This document shows positions 18,410 through 26,252 of a DNA stretch of 64,000 nucleotides, one piece after another (within the stretch, counting starts at the first letter, position 1; each line of letters opens with the position of its first letter). The position numbers and the translations under genes are program-made. This DNA comes from Lachnospiraceae bacterium (GTDB taxonomy: Bacteria > Bacillota > Clostridia > Lachnospirales > Lachnospiraceae), in NCBI GenBank assembly GCA_022791635.1, contig JAAVZL010000022.1, forward strand, positions 44,797 through 108,796. Direction: 5' to 3'. The notes beneath the pieces are model-generated. The model saw nothing but the letters and a program-made list of their open reading frames with translations. It did no database searches and was not told the origin of the DNA.

Positions 18410-18631
18410 CATTTTTTTGCAAAATCTTAAAATTATTTTAAACATTTTGCGACAACTTTTTCACAATGTTCCCGGCATTTTCTCTATATTGTCTTAATTC
18501 TGCACACATTTCTTGTTAAATTTTCCTCTTTTCAGTATTTTTTGCATATTATTAAAATCTCCGTCAATTCTTTGAAAGCCTATCCAAACATTAATTCCGT
18601 CTTCTCTGGTTAATTTTTTCTTGCATATTCT

Positions 18632-18659
18632 TTGCTTTTTCATAAAATAAGGTTATACT
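18632..18659 (+). promoter_or_regulatory. Promoter of murC
   Basis: TTGCTT (18632-18637) and TATACT (18654-18659) with a 16-bp spacer, about 38 bp before the murC ATG. Confidence 0.5.
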
Positions 18660-18697
18660 GATAAATAAAAATAAGAAAAGGACAGGATGTGTATCTG

Positions 18698-20077
18698 ATG
18701 TATCATATTGATTTTCACAACCCCATATTCATTCATTTTATCGGCATCGGCGGGATCAGCATGAGCGGGCTGGCAAAGATTCTCTTAAAGGAACATTTTC
18801 GAATCTCCGGCTCCGACAACAGCGCCTCAAAGCTTACGGAGCTTCTTAGGGCCTCAGGCGCCCAGATTCAGATCGGGCAGAAAGCCTCCAACATTCCGGC
18901 GGACTGCGATCTGGTAGTGTACACGGCCGCCATCCATCCGGACAATCCGGAGTTCGTCGCCGCAAAAGAGAGAGGGCTTCCCATGCTGTCAAGGGCCCAG
19001 CTTCTGGGACAGATTATGGCCAACTACGAGACCGCCATAGCGGTAGCCGGAACCCACGGAAAGACCACCACCACCTCTATGCTCTCCTCTATCCTTCTGG
19101 AAGCCGGACTTGACCCTACCATCTCCGTAGGGGGGATTCTGCCTGCCATCGGCGGAAATATCCGTGTAGGCCATTCTCAGACCTTTCTCACGGAAGCCTG
19201 TGAGTACACCAACAGCTTTTTGGAATTTTATCCCACCATGGGGATCATATTAAATATAGAAGAGGACCATCTGGATTTCTTCAAGGATCTGGAAGATATC
19301 CGCCATTCCTTCCGGCGCTTTGCCGCTCTCCTTCCAGAGAACGGTCTGCTCATCCTGAACGGAGATATAGAGAACTGCCGGGAGCTCACGGAAGGGCTTA
19401 CCTGTCCTGTCGTAACCTTCGGCACAAGCCCCGGCTGCGACTACCATGCTTCCGATCTCACCTACGACGATCAGGGCCGCGTCTCCTTTTGTCTTACAAA
19501 GAAGGATTCCGAGCCGGTTCTTCTAAAGCTTTCCGTTCCCGGGGAACATAATGTAAGCAATGCCCTGGCCTCCGCTGCCGCCGCAGAAGCTCTTGACATT
19601 TCCATGGAGCATATCAAGAAGGGGCTTCTCGCATTTACCGGCACGGACCGGCGCTTTCAGTATAAGGGAGAGGTAAACGGCTTCACCATCATAGATGATT
19701 ATGCTCATCATCCCACGGAGATCCGTGCCACCCTGGAAGCCGCCGCACACTATCCCCACCGGGAGCTCTGGTGCGTATTCCAGCCTCACACCTACACCCG
19801 GACCAAGGCCTTCCTGACGGAATTTGCAGAGGCCCTCTCCCTGGCAGATCACATCGTCCTGGCCGACATCTATGCCGCCCGGGAGACGGACACCTTAGGG
19901 ATCAGTTCCAAGACCCTGGCCGCAGAGCTTAAAAAGCTTGGGGCAGACGTCCATTATTTTCCTTCTTTTGAAGAAATTGAAACTTTTTTATTAAAAAAAT
20001 GTTTGCACAAAGATCTGTGTATAACTATGGGGGCCGGAAACGTGATAAACATTGGAGAAAACCTTTTGCGTCGATAG
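18698..20077 (+). CDS. murC: UDP-N-acetylmuramate--L-alanine ligase MurC
   Basis: A 459-residue cytoplasmic ligase that adds L-alanine to UDP-MurNAc in peptidoglycan precursor synthesis. The N-terminal Rossmann part starts FIGIGGISMSGLA, the ATP loop is GTHGKTTT (about residue 110), and the central and C-terminal Mur ligase domains follow (DDYAHHPTE; FQPHTYTR). I take the ATG at 18698. A GTG three codons earlier (18689) has closer AAGGA spacing and remains possible. The stop codon is immediately followed by the first DnaA box of the next region. Confidence 0.95.
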   Translation: MYHIDFHNPIFIHFIGIGGISMSGLAKILLKEHFRISGSDNSASKLTELLRASGAQIQIGQKASNIPADCDLVVYTAAIHPDNPEFVAAKERGLPMLSRAQLLGQIMANYETAIAVAGTHGKTTTTSMLSSILLEAGLDPTISVGGILPAIGGNIRVGHSQTFLTEACEYTNSFLEFYPTMGIILNIEEDHLDFFKDLEDIRHSFRRFAALLPENGLLILNGDIENCRELTEGLTCPVVTFGTSPGCDYHASDLTYDDQGRVSFCLTKKDSEPVLLKLSVPGEHNVSNALASAAAAEALDISMEHIKKGLLAFTGTDRRFQYKGEVNGFTIIDDYAHHPTEIRATLEAAAHYPHRELWCVFQPHTYTRTKAFLTEFAEALSLADHIVLADIYAARETDTLGISSKTLAAELKKLGADVHYFPSFEEIETFLLKKCLHKDLCITMGAGNVINIGENLLRR

Positions 20078-20095
20078 TTATCCACATTATCCACA
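20078..20095 (+). promoter_or_regulatory. Tandem DnaA boxes, left pair
   Basis: Two perfect TTATCCACA boxes lie head to tail (20078-20086 and 20087-20095), directly after the murC stop codon. They are the first half of a cluster spanning 20078-20262. Confidence 0.8.
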
Positions 20096-20137
20096 TGTTT
20101 TTACACCATTTTTGTGTAAAAAGCATGTGGATTTTTC
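20091..20137 (+). terminator. murC terminator overlapping a DnaA box
   Basis: CCACATG-TTTTTACAC pairs with GTGTAAAAA-G-CATGTGG (one bulged base, 7-nt loop), followed by ATTTTTC. It serves as a rho-independent terminator for murC. Its left arm shares bases with the second DnaA box. Confidence 0.65.
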
Positions 20138-20146
20138 TGTGGACAA
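20138..20146 (-). promoter_or_regulatory. Weaker DnaA-box-like site
   Basis: TGTGGACAA on the plus strand is the complement of TTGTCCACA, 8 of 9 matches to the DnaA box TTATCCACA. A further 7-of-9 match lies at 20126-20134. Confidence 0.45.
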
Positions 20147-20232
20147 ACTGTTGACATAAATTTTTCACCCAAAATCCCCTTTTCCCGTATTTTTCAGGTG
20201 TACAGGCCCCTTTTTCCGGTTGCAAATAATAC

Positions 20233-20262
20233 TTCTCCACAAAGTTATCCACATTATCCACA
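20233..20262 (+). promoter_or_regulatory. DnaA boxes, right group
   Basis: Two perfect tandem TTATCCACA boxes (20245-20253, 20254-20262) with an 8-of-9 box (TTCTCCACA, 20233-20241) just before them. The 20-bp stretch 20244-20263 repeats the left pair almost exactly. It ends about 60 bp upstream of the -35 of the primosome operon. Confidence 0.8.
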
Positions 20263-20319
20263 TAGGGAAACCGACTTTTCCACCTGAATCGGAAGGAATA
20301 AACGAGCCGAAAAAGACGA

Positions 20320-20347
20320 TTGCAATTTGGATAAGTTATGGTAAAAT
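20320..20347 (+). promoter_or_regulatory. Promoter of the primosome operon
   Basis: TTGCAA (20320-20325) and TAAAAT (20342-20347) with a 16-bp spacer; the ATG at 20370 follows with AAAGGAG at a good distance. Confidence 0.6.
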
Positions 20348-20369
20348 GTACACGAAAGGAGCCACTATC

Positions 20370-21392
20370 ATGACCCACTTCCAGCTGCACGGCCCTGCAA
20401 AGTCAGGCCACACCCTGGTCCCGGACCAGTTTTTAGACGAATATATGCCCGCTGCCAACGGAGAGTACGTAAAGGTATATCTCTATCTTTTGCGTTGCCT
20501 CAAATCCGACGTTCAGGACCTTTCCATTACCCTGATAGCGGACAAGTTCGATCACACAGAGGGCGATGTCCGGCGTGCCCTGAAATACTGGGAAAAAATG
20601 CATCTTCTAAAGCTGGAGTACGATGATTCCAAGACTCTTACGGGCATCTGTCTTACGGAGGAGCCCGTTCCCGAAAAGTCTCCCAAGAGCTTTTCCCAAG
20701 GTCCAAAGCTTCCGGAGCCTTCCCTTTCCCCGGACGCCTTTTCAGAAATTCCCCCTCTGTCCCAGGAGGAGGCCAGGCAGCTCCTTTTCATCTGTGAGCA
20801 ATACCTGGGAAAGACCTTAAGCTCCACGGAGGTTTCCCGCATTCTCTACTTCCACGATACCCTGGGCTTTTGTCCGGATCTGATTGAATACCTGGTAGAG
20901 TACTGCGTCTCCAAGGGACATAAGAGTCTGCGTTACATAGAATCCGTGGCCCTTGGCTGGCACAAAAGCGGCTACACATCCGTCGCGCAGGCCAAGCAGC
21001 AGACCTCTGCCTACAATAAGGCCTATTTTTCCATTCTCAAGGCCTTCGGCATCTTTGGGCGCAATCCGGTGGAGGGAGAGATCGCCTATATGAACAAGTG
21101 GATGAAGGAATGGAGCTTCTCCCAGGAACTCATCGCCGAGGCCTGCGGCCGCACCATGACGGCCATTCATCAGCCCAGCTTCGAGTACGCGGACAAGATC
21201 TTAAGCCGCTGGAAGGCTGAGCACGTAACCCGCCTGTCCGATCTGGACGCCCTGGATCAGCAGCATCAGACCGCCAAGAGCAAGGCGGAGACGCCTGCAC
21301 CCAAAAAAGCAGCCCCCTCCAGCCGTTTTCACAACTATCGCGAACGCAGCTACAATTTTCAGGAGCTGGAAAAGCAGCTCATTAACCACTAA
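20370..21392 (+). CDS. DnaD-like primosome/replication initiation protein
   Basis: A 340-residue protein with an N-terminal winged-helix DnaD-type region (about 20-95: LVPDQFLDEYMPAANGEYVKVYLYLL), a variable proline-rich linker (about 110-150) and a C-terminal DnaB/DnaD family domain (about 165-285: SLRYIESVALGW, then ILKAFGIFGRNP). It is likely to remodel origin DNA with DnaA and help load the replicative helicase. The start at 20370 follows AAAGGAG; the open frame extends 50 codons upstream but through the promoter and DnaA boxes. The DnaI-like helicase loader follows 14 bp later. Confidence 0.9.
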   Translation: MTHFQLHGPAKSGHTLVPDQFLDEYMPAANGEYVKVYLYLLRCLKSDVQDLSITLIADKFDHTEGDVRRALKYWEKMHLLKLEYDDSKTLTGICLTEEPVPEKSPKSFSQGPKLPEPSLSPDAFSEIPPLSQEEARQLLFICEQYLGKTLSSTEVSRILYFHDTLGFCPDLIEYLVEYCVSKGHKSLRYIESVALGWHKSGYTSVAQAKQQTSAYNKAYFSILKAFGIFGRNPVEGEIAYMNKWMKEWSFSQELIAEACGRTMTAIHQPSFEYADKILSRWKAEHVTRLSDLDALDQQHQTAKSKAETPAPKKAAPSSRFHNYRERSYNFQELEKQLINH

Positions 21393-21406
21393 CGGGAGGT
21401 ATCCCC

Positions 21407-22378
21407 TTGCCTTTGATGAACAGCCAGTATGAGGCGATTCTGCGCACCTATGCCAGCCGGCAGGCCAAAAGCCGCAGAGAGCTCGAGGAACGCCTCGCCA
21501 GGATACAGAAGAAAATTCCATCCCTCGCCTCCCTGGAGGCCTCTCTTTCCTCCCTGCAGGCAGAAAAAGTGCGCTCCGCCGTAGAAGGCGATCAGAAGCA
21601 AAAAAAACGCCTGGAAGGCGAGATTGCCCGCCTTCAAAAGGAACGGGGGGAGCTATTGGAAGCCGCAGGCTATACCCTTAAGGACCTTAAGCCCTCCTAT
21701 CTCTGTCCTAAATGTCAGGACACAGGTTTTGTGGGCCAAGAGAAATGCCGCTGCTTTCTCCAGGCAGAGATCGATCTCCTCTACCACCAGTCCCATCTGA
21801 AGGAGATTCTCAAGCGGGAAAATTTCCGCACCTTCTCCTACGCCTGGTACGAGGGAGAGGATCGGGAGATTATGAAGCGCCATGTGATGGATGCCGAGCT
21901 CTTTATCGAGGCCTTTGACCGGGAATTTCAGAACCTGCTTCTGCTGGGAGAGGTAGGCACCGGAAAAACCTTTCTCTCCAACTGCATTGCAAAGGAGCTG
22001 ATGGACACCGGCCACTCCGTCGTGTACCTTACCGCCTTTCAGCTCTTTGGGCTTCTCTCCAAGGCCGTTTTTGGAGAACAGCGGGAAGGGATAACGGGAC
22101 AGCAGGCCTACCCCTGTCTATTGGACTGCGATCTGCTCATCATTGACGATCTGGGAACGGAGCTACCCAACTCCTTTACCATATCCCAGCTCTTCCTGTG
22201 CGTCAACGAGCGGATTCTCCGGAGGAAGTCCACACTGATTTCTTCCAATCTGGACATGGAGGCCCTGAAGAACACCTACTCAGAGCGCACCCTGTCCCGC
22301 ATTATCAGCAATTACACCATTCGACAGCTTCCGGGATCCGACATCCGGATCCGGAAAAAACTACAATCCGGCACTTAA
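21407..22378 (+). CDS. DnaI/DnaC-type helicase loader ATPase
   Basis: A 323-residue AAA+ ATPase expected to load the replicative helicase. The N-terminal helical part (about 1-95) precedes a four-cysteine zinc finger (CPKCQDTGFVGQEKCRC, about 105-121), as in DnaI-type loaders. The ATPase core has Walker A GEVGTGKT (about 183) and Walker B LLIIDDLG (about 243), with a sensor region SSNLD. The TTG start at 21407 has GGGAGG 7 nt upstream; the ATG at 21416 is further from it, so the TTG is preferred. Its location behind the DnaD-like gene supports the role. Confidence 0.88.
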   Translation: MPLMNSQYEAILRTYASRQAKSRRELEERLARIQKKIPSLASLEASLSSLQAEKVRSAVEGDQKQKKRLEGEIARLQKERGELLEAAGYTLKDLKPSYLCPKCQDTGFVGQEKCRCFLQAEIDLLYHQSHLKEILKRENFRTFSYAWYEGEDREIMKRHVMDAELFIEAFDREFQNLLLLGEVGTGKTFLSNCIAKELMDTGHSVVYLTAFQLFGLLSKAVFGEQREGITGQQAYPCLLDCDLLIIDDLGTELPNSFTISQLFLCVNERILRRKSTLISSNLDMEALKNTYSERTLSRIISNYTIRQLPGSDIRIRKKLQSGT

Positions 22379-22398
22379 GCTGGGAAACGGAGGATTTT

Positions 22399-23595
22399 AT
22401 GTTGTTACAGCGCAGTCAACGCGTATTGGAAACCATTCCCGTAGGCTCTCTTGGCCTGATCCCTCTGAAAAGCTGCCAAAAGCTTGGACAGCAGGTCAAC
22501 GACTACCTGGTAAAATGGCGCCACTCCAGCGAACTGGAGCACAAATCCAACATCGCCTTCACGGGCTATGAACGGGATTCCTATCTCATCGAGGCAAAAA
22601 CCCCCCGCTTTGGCTCCGGAGAAGCCAAAGGCACCCTCTCAGATTCCGTGCGCGGAAATGACCTCTATCTTCTGGTGGACGTATGCAACTACAGCCTCAC
22701 CTACAAGCTCTACGGCTACACCAACCACATGTCCCCGGACGATCATTTTCAGGACTTAAAGCGTGTCATTGCCGCCATCGGCGGAAAAGCCCGCCGTATC
22801 ACCGTCATCATGCCCTACCTCTACGAAAGCCGGCAGCACAAGCGGACAGCCCGGGAATCCCTGGACTGTGCCCTGGCTCTCCAGGAGCTGGCCGCCATGG
22901 GCGTGGAGAACATCCTCACCTTTGAGGCCCACGATCCCCGAGTGCAAAACGCCATCCCTCTGAACGGCTTCGAGACCATCCCCTCCGCCTACCAGATGGT
23001 AAAAGGCCTTCTGGAAAACGTCGACGATCTCCAGCTGGACAGCGAACACATGCTGGTCATCAGCCCTGACGAGGGCGGCATGTCCCGAGCCGTCTACCTG
23101 GCCAACGTACTGGGTCTGGACATGGGTATGTTCTACAAAAGACGAGACTACACCAAGCTGGTAAAAGGCCGCAACCCCATCATTTCCCACGAATTCCTGG
23201 GCGACGGAATCGAAGGAAAAGACATGATCATCATAGACGACATGATCTCCTCCGGCGACAGCATGCTGGAGGTAGCCACTGAGCTAAAAAACCGCGGCGC
23301 CGGGCGCATCTTCGTCTTTTCCACCTTCGGCCTCTTCACCAACGGTCTGGCACAATTCGACGAGGCCTACGAAAAAGGAAACATCACCCGTCTCCTCACC
23401 ACAAACCTCGTCTACCAAACCCCAGAGCTTTTAGAGCGTCCCTACTACATCAACTGCGACATGAGCAAATACATCGCTCTCCTCATCGACACCCTGAACC
23501 ACGACGTCTCCATCAGCGACCTCCTAGACCCCTACGACCGCATCCAGTCCCTAATAAAGAAATACCAAGCCCGCCAACCCATCCTAGACGAGTGA
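22399..23595 (+). CDS. prs: Ribose-phosphate pyrophosphokinase (long clostridial form)
   Basis: A 398-residue PRPP synthetase transferring pyrophosphate from ATP to ribose 5-phosphate, which feeds nucleotide, His and Trp synthesis. It shows PYLYESRQHKR (ATP/catalytic loop), the region around FEAHDPRVQNAIP, and the PRPP loop IIIDDMISSGDS. It is about 80 residues longer than classical Prs, with an extended N-terminal part that is common in Lachnospiraceae. GGAGG lies 7 nt before the ATG at 22399, 20 bp after the helicase loader, so it is probably in the same operon. Repeat D follows its stop. Confidence 0.93.
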   Translation: MLLQRSQRVLETIPVGSLGLIPLKSCQKLGQQVNDYLVKWRHSSELEHKSNIAFTGYERDSYLIEAKTPRFGSGEAKGTLSDSVRGNDLYLLVDVCNYSLTYKLYGYTNHMSPDDHFQDLKRVIAAIGGKARRITVIMPYLYESRQHKRTARESLDCALALQELAAMGVENILTFEAHDPRVQNAIPLNGFETIPSAYQMVKGLLENVDDLQLDSEHMLVISPDEGGMSRAVYLANVLGLDMGMFYKRRDYTKLVKGRNPIISHEFLGDGIEGKDMIIIDDMISSGDSMLEVATELKNRGAGRIFVFSTFGLFTNGLAQFDEAYEKGNITRLLTTNLVYQTPELLERPYYINCDMSKYIALLIDTLNHDVSISDLLDPYDRIQSLIKKYQARQPILDE

Positions 23596-23624
23596 CCCTA
23601 GCATATCCGCCCTAAAAAGCAACA

Positions 23625-23721
23625 GAAAAATAAGTCAGCAGCCATTTCCGATATCCAATGTCCGGCTGTTCGCGAACATGCGCGAACATAGGATATGGAA
23701 ATGGCTGCTGACTTATTTTTC
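23625..23721. repeat. Long palindromic repeat, copy D (internally deleted)
   Basis: A 97-bp short copy between convergent prs and the response regulator. The outer arms of about 31 nt (23625-23656 and 23691-23721; AAAAATAAG ... CTTATTTTT) pair with only one mismatch, and the variable block tcagcagc faces gctgctga. The inner core keeps TGTCCGGCTGTTCGCG and CGCGAACA but has lost the middle about 90 bp present in other copies. The loop now reads AACATG. Confidence 0.88.
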
Positions 23722-23746
23722 GTCCGTAAGCCAAAGCCAATAAACC

Positions 23747-24436
23747 TCAAACCTTAAACCGATACCCAACCCCCCAAATCGTCTCAATATACTGAGGCTT
23801 CGTAGAATTAAACTCAATCTTCTCCCGAATCTTCTTAATATGCACCGTCACCGTGGCAATATCCCCCACAGAATCCATATCCCAAATCTTCCGGAACAGC
23901 TCCTCCTTGGTAAACACATGATTGGGGTTCTCCGCCAAAAACGTAAGCAAATCAAACTCCCTGGAGGTAAAATTCTTCTCCTCCCCATTCACCCACACCC
24001 TCCTAGCCGTCTTATCAATCTTAATCCCCCGAATCTCAATCACCTGATTCGCGCTCACATTACTGCTCACCAGCCGCTCATACCGGGTAAGATGCGCCTT
24101 CACCCGGGCCACCAGCTCACTGGGACTAAAGGGCTTCGTCATATAATCATCCGCCCCCAATCCAAGCCCCCGGATCTTATCAATGTCATCCTTCTTGGCA
24201 GAAACCATAATAATAGGCGTATTCTTAGCCTCCCGAAGCCGACGGCAGATCTCAAACCCGTCCACCCCGGGCAGCATCAAATCCAGAATCACCAGCTGAA
24301 AATCCTCCTCCAGAGCCCGCGCAAGCCCCGTAGGCCCCTCCCCCTCAATCTCTACCTGAAATCCGCTCAGCTCCAGATAATCCTTCTCCAGATCTGCAAT
24401 CGACTCCTCATCTTCAATAATCAAAATTCTGCTCAT
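23747..24436 (-). CDS. Response regulator, OmpR/PhoB family
   Basis: A 229-residue transcription factor: receiver domain (about 1-118) with IIEDEE, the phospho-acceptor Asp in LILDLMLPG, VSAKK and TKPFSP, then a winged-helix domain (about 130-229; FTSREFDLLTFL, ending IWGVGYRFKV). Its ATG overlaps the stop of the upstream kinase gene by 4 bp, so kinase and regulator are produced together from one promoter. The gene order is kinase first, unlike the system at 349-2563. Target genes are unknown. Confidence 0.95.
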   Translation of the reverse strand: MSRILIIEDEESIADLEKDYLELSGFQVEIEGEGPTGLARALEEDFQLVILDLMLPGVDGFEICRRLREAKNTPIIMVSAKKDDIDKIRGLGLGADDYMTKPFSPSELVARVKAHLTRYERLVSSNVSANQVIEIRGIKIDKTARRVWVNGEEKNFTSREFDLLTFLAENPNHVFTKEELFRKIWDMDSVGDIATVTVHIKKIREKIEFNSTKPQYIETIWGVGYRFKV

Positions 24437-25923
24437 GTAACCGGAACCTCCTGATATTTTCTAAGGACAAAATACATCACCGTACCCGTATGCTCCTTGC
24501 TGGTCGCCCACACCTGGCCGCCGTGGTCCTCAATAATCTTCTTCACAATCGACAGCCCAATCCCGCTCCCCCCCTTAGAGGAATTGCGGGAAACATCCGC
24601 CCGGTAAAACCGGTTAAAAATCTGAGGCAAATCCTTGGCAGAGATCCCCTTTCCGTTATCCTCAATCTCCACCTGAATAAAATCTCCCACATCCTTAACC
24701 CGGATATTCACCATCCCTTTAGGCTTATCAATATATTTAACAGAATTCCCCACAATATTATTCACTACCCGCTTAATCTGCTCCGCGTCCGCAATCACCT
24801 GGATATCCTCCTCCACATAATTGAAGTAGGAAAGCTCAATACCCTGCTCCTCCAGCTCCATAGACAGCTCCTCCACACAGTCCGCAAAATAAGCATTCAC
24901 ATTGATCTTCTCAAAGGTATAAGGAATGCGGTTCGTATCAATCTTCGCATAAAAGCTCAGCTCATTGATCAGCCGATCCATATCATTGGCCTTATTATAA
25001 ATCGTGCGGATATACTTCTCCTGCTTCTCCGGCGTATCCGCCACCCCATCCATCAGCCCTTCCACATAGCCCTTCACCGCCGCAATCGGCGTCTTCAGAT
25101 CATGAGAAATATTACTGATCAGTTCCTTATTCTGCCGCTCCGAATCCACCTTCTCCTCCGCAGACTCCTTCAAACGCCTGCGCATCTCCTCAAAATCCGT
25201 GCAAAGCTCCCCAATCTCATCGTCCCCTCCTGCCGGCATCTCAAAGTCCAGATTTCCCTCGGTAATCTTCTTCGTAGCCACCTGAAGATGATGGATCGGT
25301 GTCACAATACTCTTATAGATCCAGGCCGTCAAAATCACACTGGTAAACACCAGGATCAAAAGGATCGTCAGCACCATATCCAGAATCAACGCCTCCATCT
25401 CCGGAATCATGCTCCGAAGAGAAGTAACAATAAACGCACTGCCCTCTGTCCCATCCTCAAACGTAAAATCCAGCTGCTTTGCCAGAGCCTGCACACTCCC
25501 CCCCAGATAAATTCCCATATCCCGCGAGAAATCATAATCCCCATATTCCGGAAGCATGGAAAGCAGCTCCTCCTGATCCCCATTCGAACCGCAATAAAGA
25601 TAGGCATCCCCTTTTCTTACCACCAAAAAAGAATACCGTTCCTTCAGCTCTCCGTTAACCGTCTCCAAATACTCCGGATCTGTAAAAGCCCCCGGATTCT
25701 CCTCCAGCTTCCCCCGCATCCCCTCATAAATCATCTGCGTAGCCCGATTAAGCATAGCCGTAGTATTCGAATAGATCTCATAGGTCGGATCCTCCACATT
25801 ATAAAGCTTTTCAATCGACCTAATCTGATAATGCCCAAAGCCAAAAAAAGCGATCCCCGTAAAAAGAACCGGAACCAGAATCAAAATCAAAAAAGTAATA
25901 ATCAACTTCGTACGCAATTTCAT
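24433..25923 (-). CDS. Two-component sensor histidine kinase
   Basis: A 496-residue membrane kinase: TM1 (about 7-28), an extracellular sensor (about 29-175), TM2 (about 178-203), HAMP (about 204-255), HisKA with ISHDLKTPI, and HATPase with IFNRFYRAD and GSGIGLS. The protein starts MKLRTK, immediately hydrophobic. No Shine-Dalgarno sequence precedes the ATG, and a perfect TATAAT ends only 9 nt before it, so the mRNA may begin at or next to the start codon. It is coupled to its response regulator by an ATGA overlap. Confidence 0.94.
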   Translation of the reverse strand: MKLRTKLIITFLILILVPVLFTGIAFFGFGHYQIRSIEKLYNVEDPTYEIYSNTTAMLNRATQMIYEGMRGKLEENPGAFTDPEYLETVNGELKERYSFLVVRKGDAYLYCGSNGDQEELLSMLPEYGDYDFSRDMGIYLGGSVQALAKQLDFTFEDGTEGSAFIVTSLRSMIPEMEALILDMVLTILLILVFTSVILTAWIYKSIVTPIHHLQVATKKITEGNLDFEMPAGGDDEIGELCTDFEEMRRRLKESAEEKVDSERQNKELISNISHDLKTPIAAVKGYVEGLMDGVADTPEKQEKYIRTIYNKANDMDRLINELSFYAKIDTNRIPYTFEKINVNAYFADCVEELSMELEEQGIELSYFNYVEEDIQVIADAEQIKRVVNNIVGNSVKYIDKPKGMVNIRVKDVGDFIQVEIEDNGKGISAKDLPQIFNRFYRADVSRNSSKGGSGIGLSIVKKIIEDHGGQVWATSKEHTGTVMYFVLRKYQEVPVT

Positions 25924-25932
25924 AATACTTTT

Positions 25933-25961
25933 ATTATATCATGGATACAAAAGACTTGAAG
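25933..25961 (-). promoter_or_regulatory. Promoter giving a probably leaderless kinase mRNA
   Basis: A perfect TATAAT (25933-25938) with a weak CTTCAA (25956-25961) at 17 bp. The start codon lies at 25921-25923, so the expected start site falls within about 0-3 nt of it. Confidence 0.55.
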
Positions 25962-26024
25962 AAAAACTATTATAAAAACTATAAATTTTTTCTAAAATTT
26001 TCACAGCTCACACCCTCCCGTAAG

Positions 26025-26233
26025 AGGCTGGCGCAAAATAAGCCGCCCGGCTTTTCCGATATCCAGTGTCCGCCTGTTCGCGTACATACTGTCTGATAGG
26101 AACAGACATTGTTCAGAGAACCCTGTATTTACAAAGAATTCCAAAAACAATGTCTGAGCATAGCAGACAGCATGTGCGAGAACCGTGCGAACACGGATAT
26201 GGAAAAGCCGGGCGGCTTATTTTGTGTCAGCCT
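26025..26233. repeat. Long palindromic repeat, copy E
   Basis: A 209-bp copy between the kinase gene start and the end of the EIIC-like gene. The outer arms (AGGCTG-GCGCAAAATAAG and CTTATTTTGTGTCAGCCT) pair with G/T-type mismatches only. The variable block ccgcccgg faces ccgggcgg exactly. The inner core is a diverged version (TGTCCGCCTGTTCGCG; TAGCAGACAGCATGTGCGAG) with a unique AT-rich tip. Confidence 0.9.
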
Positions 26234-26252
26234 CCTTCACTATATACCGATT

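Noticed and set aside
20078..20369. The chromosomal origin oriC
   Set aside because: dnaA and dnaN are not adjacent and the AT-rich unwinding region is not clear; DnaA regulation is the simpler reading.
24490..25959. A 489-codon open frame on the plus strand
   Set aside because: It is antisense to the histidine-kinase gene, has a His/Arg/Ile-rich composition and no domain, and the other strand has clear kinase motifs.
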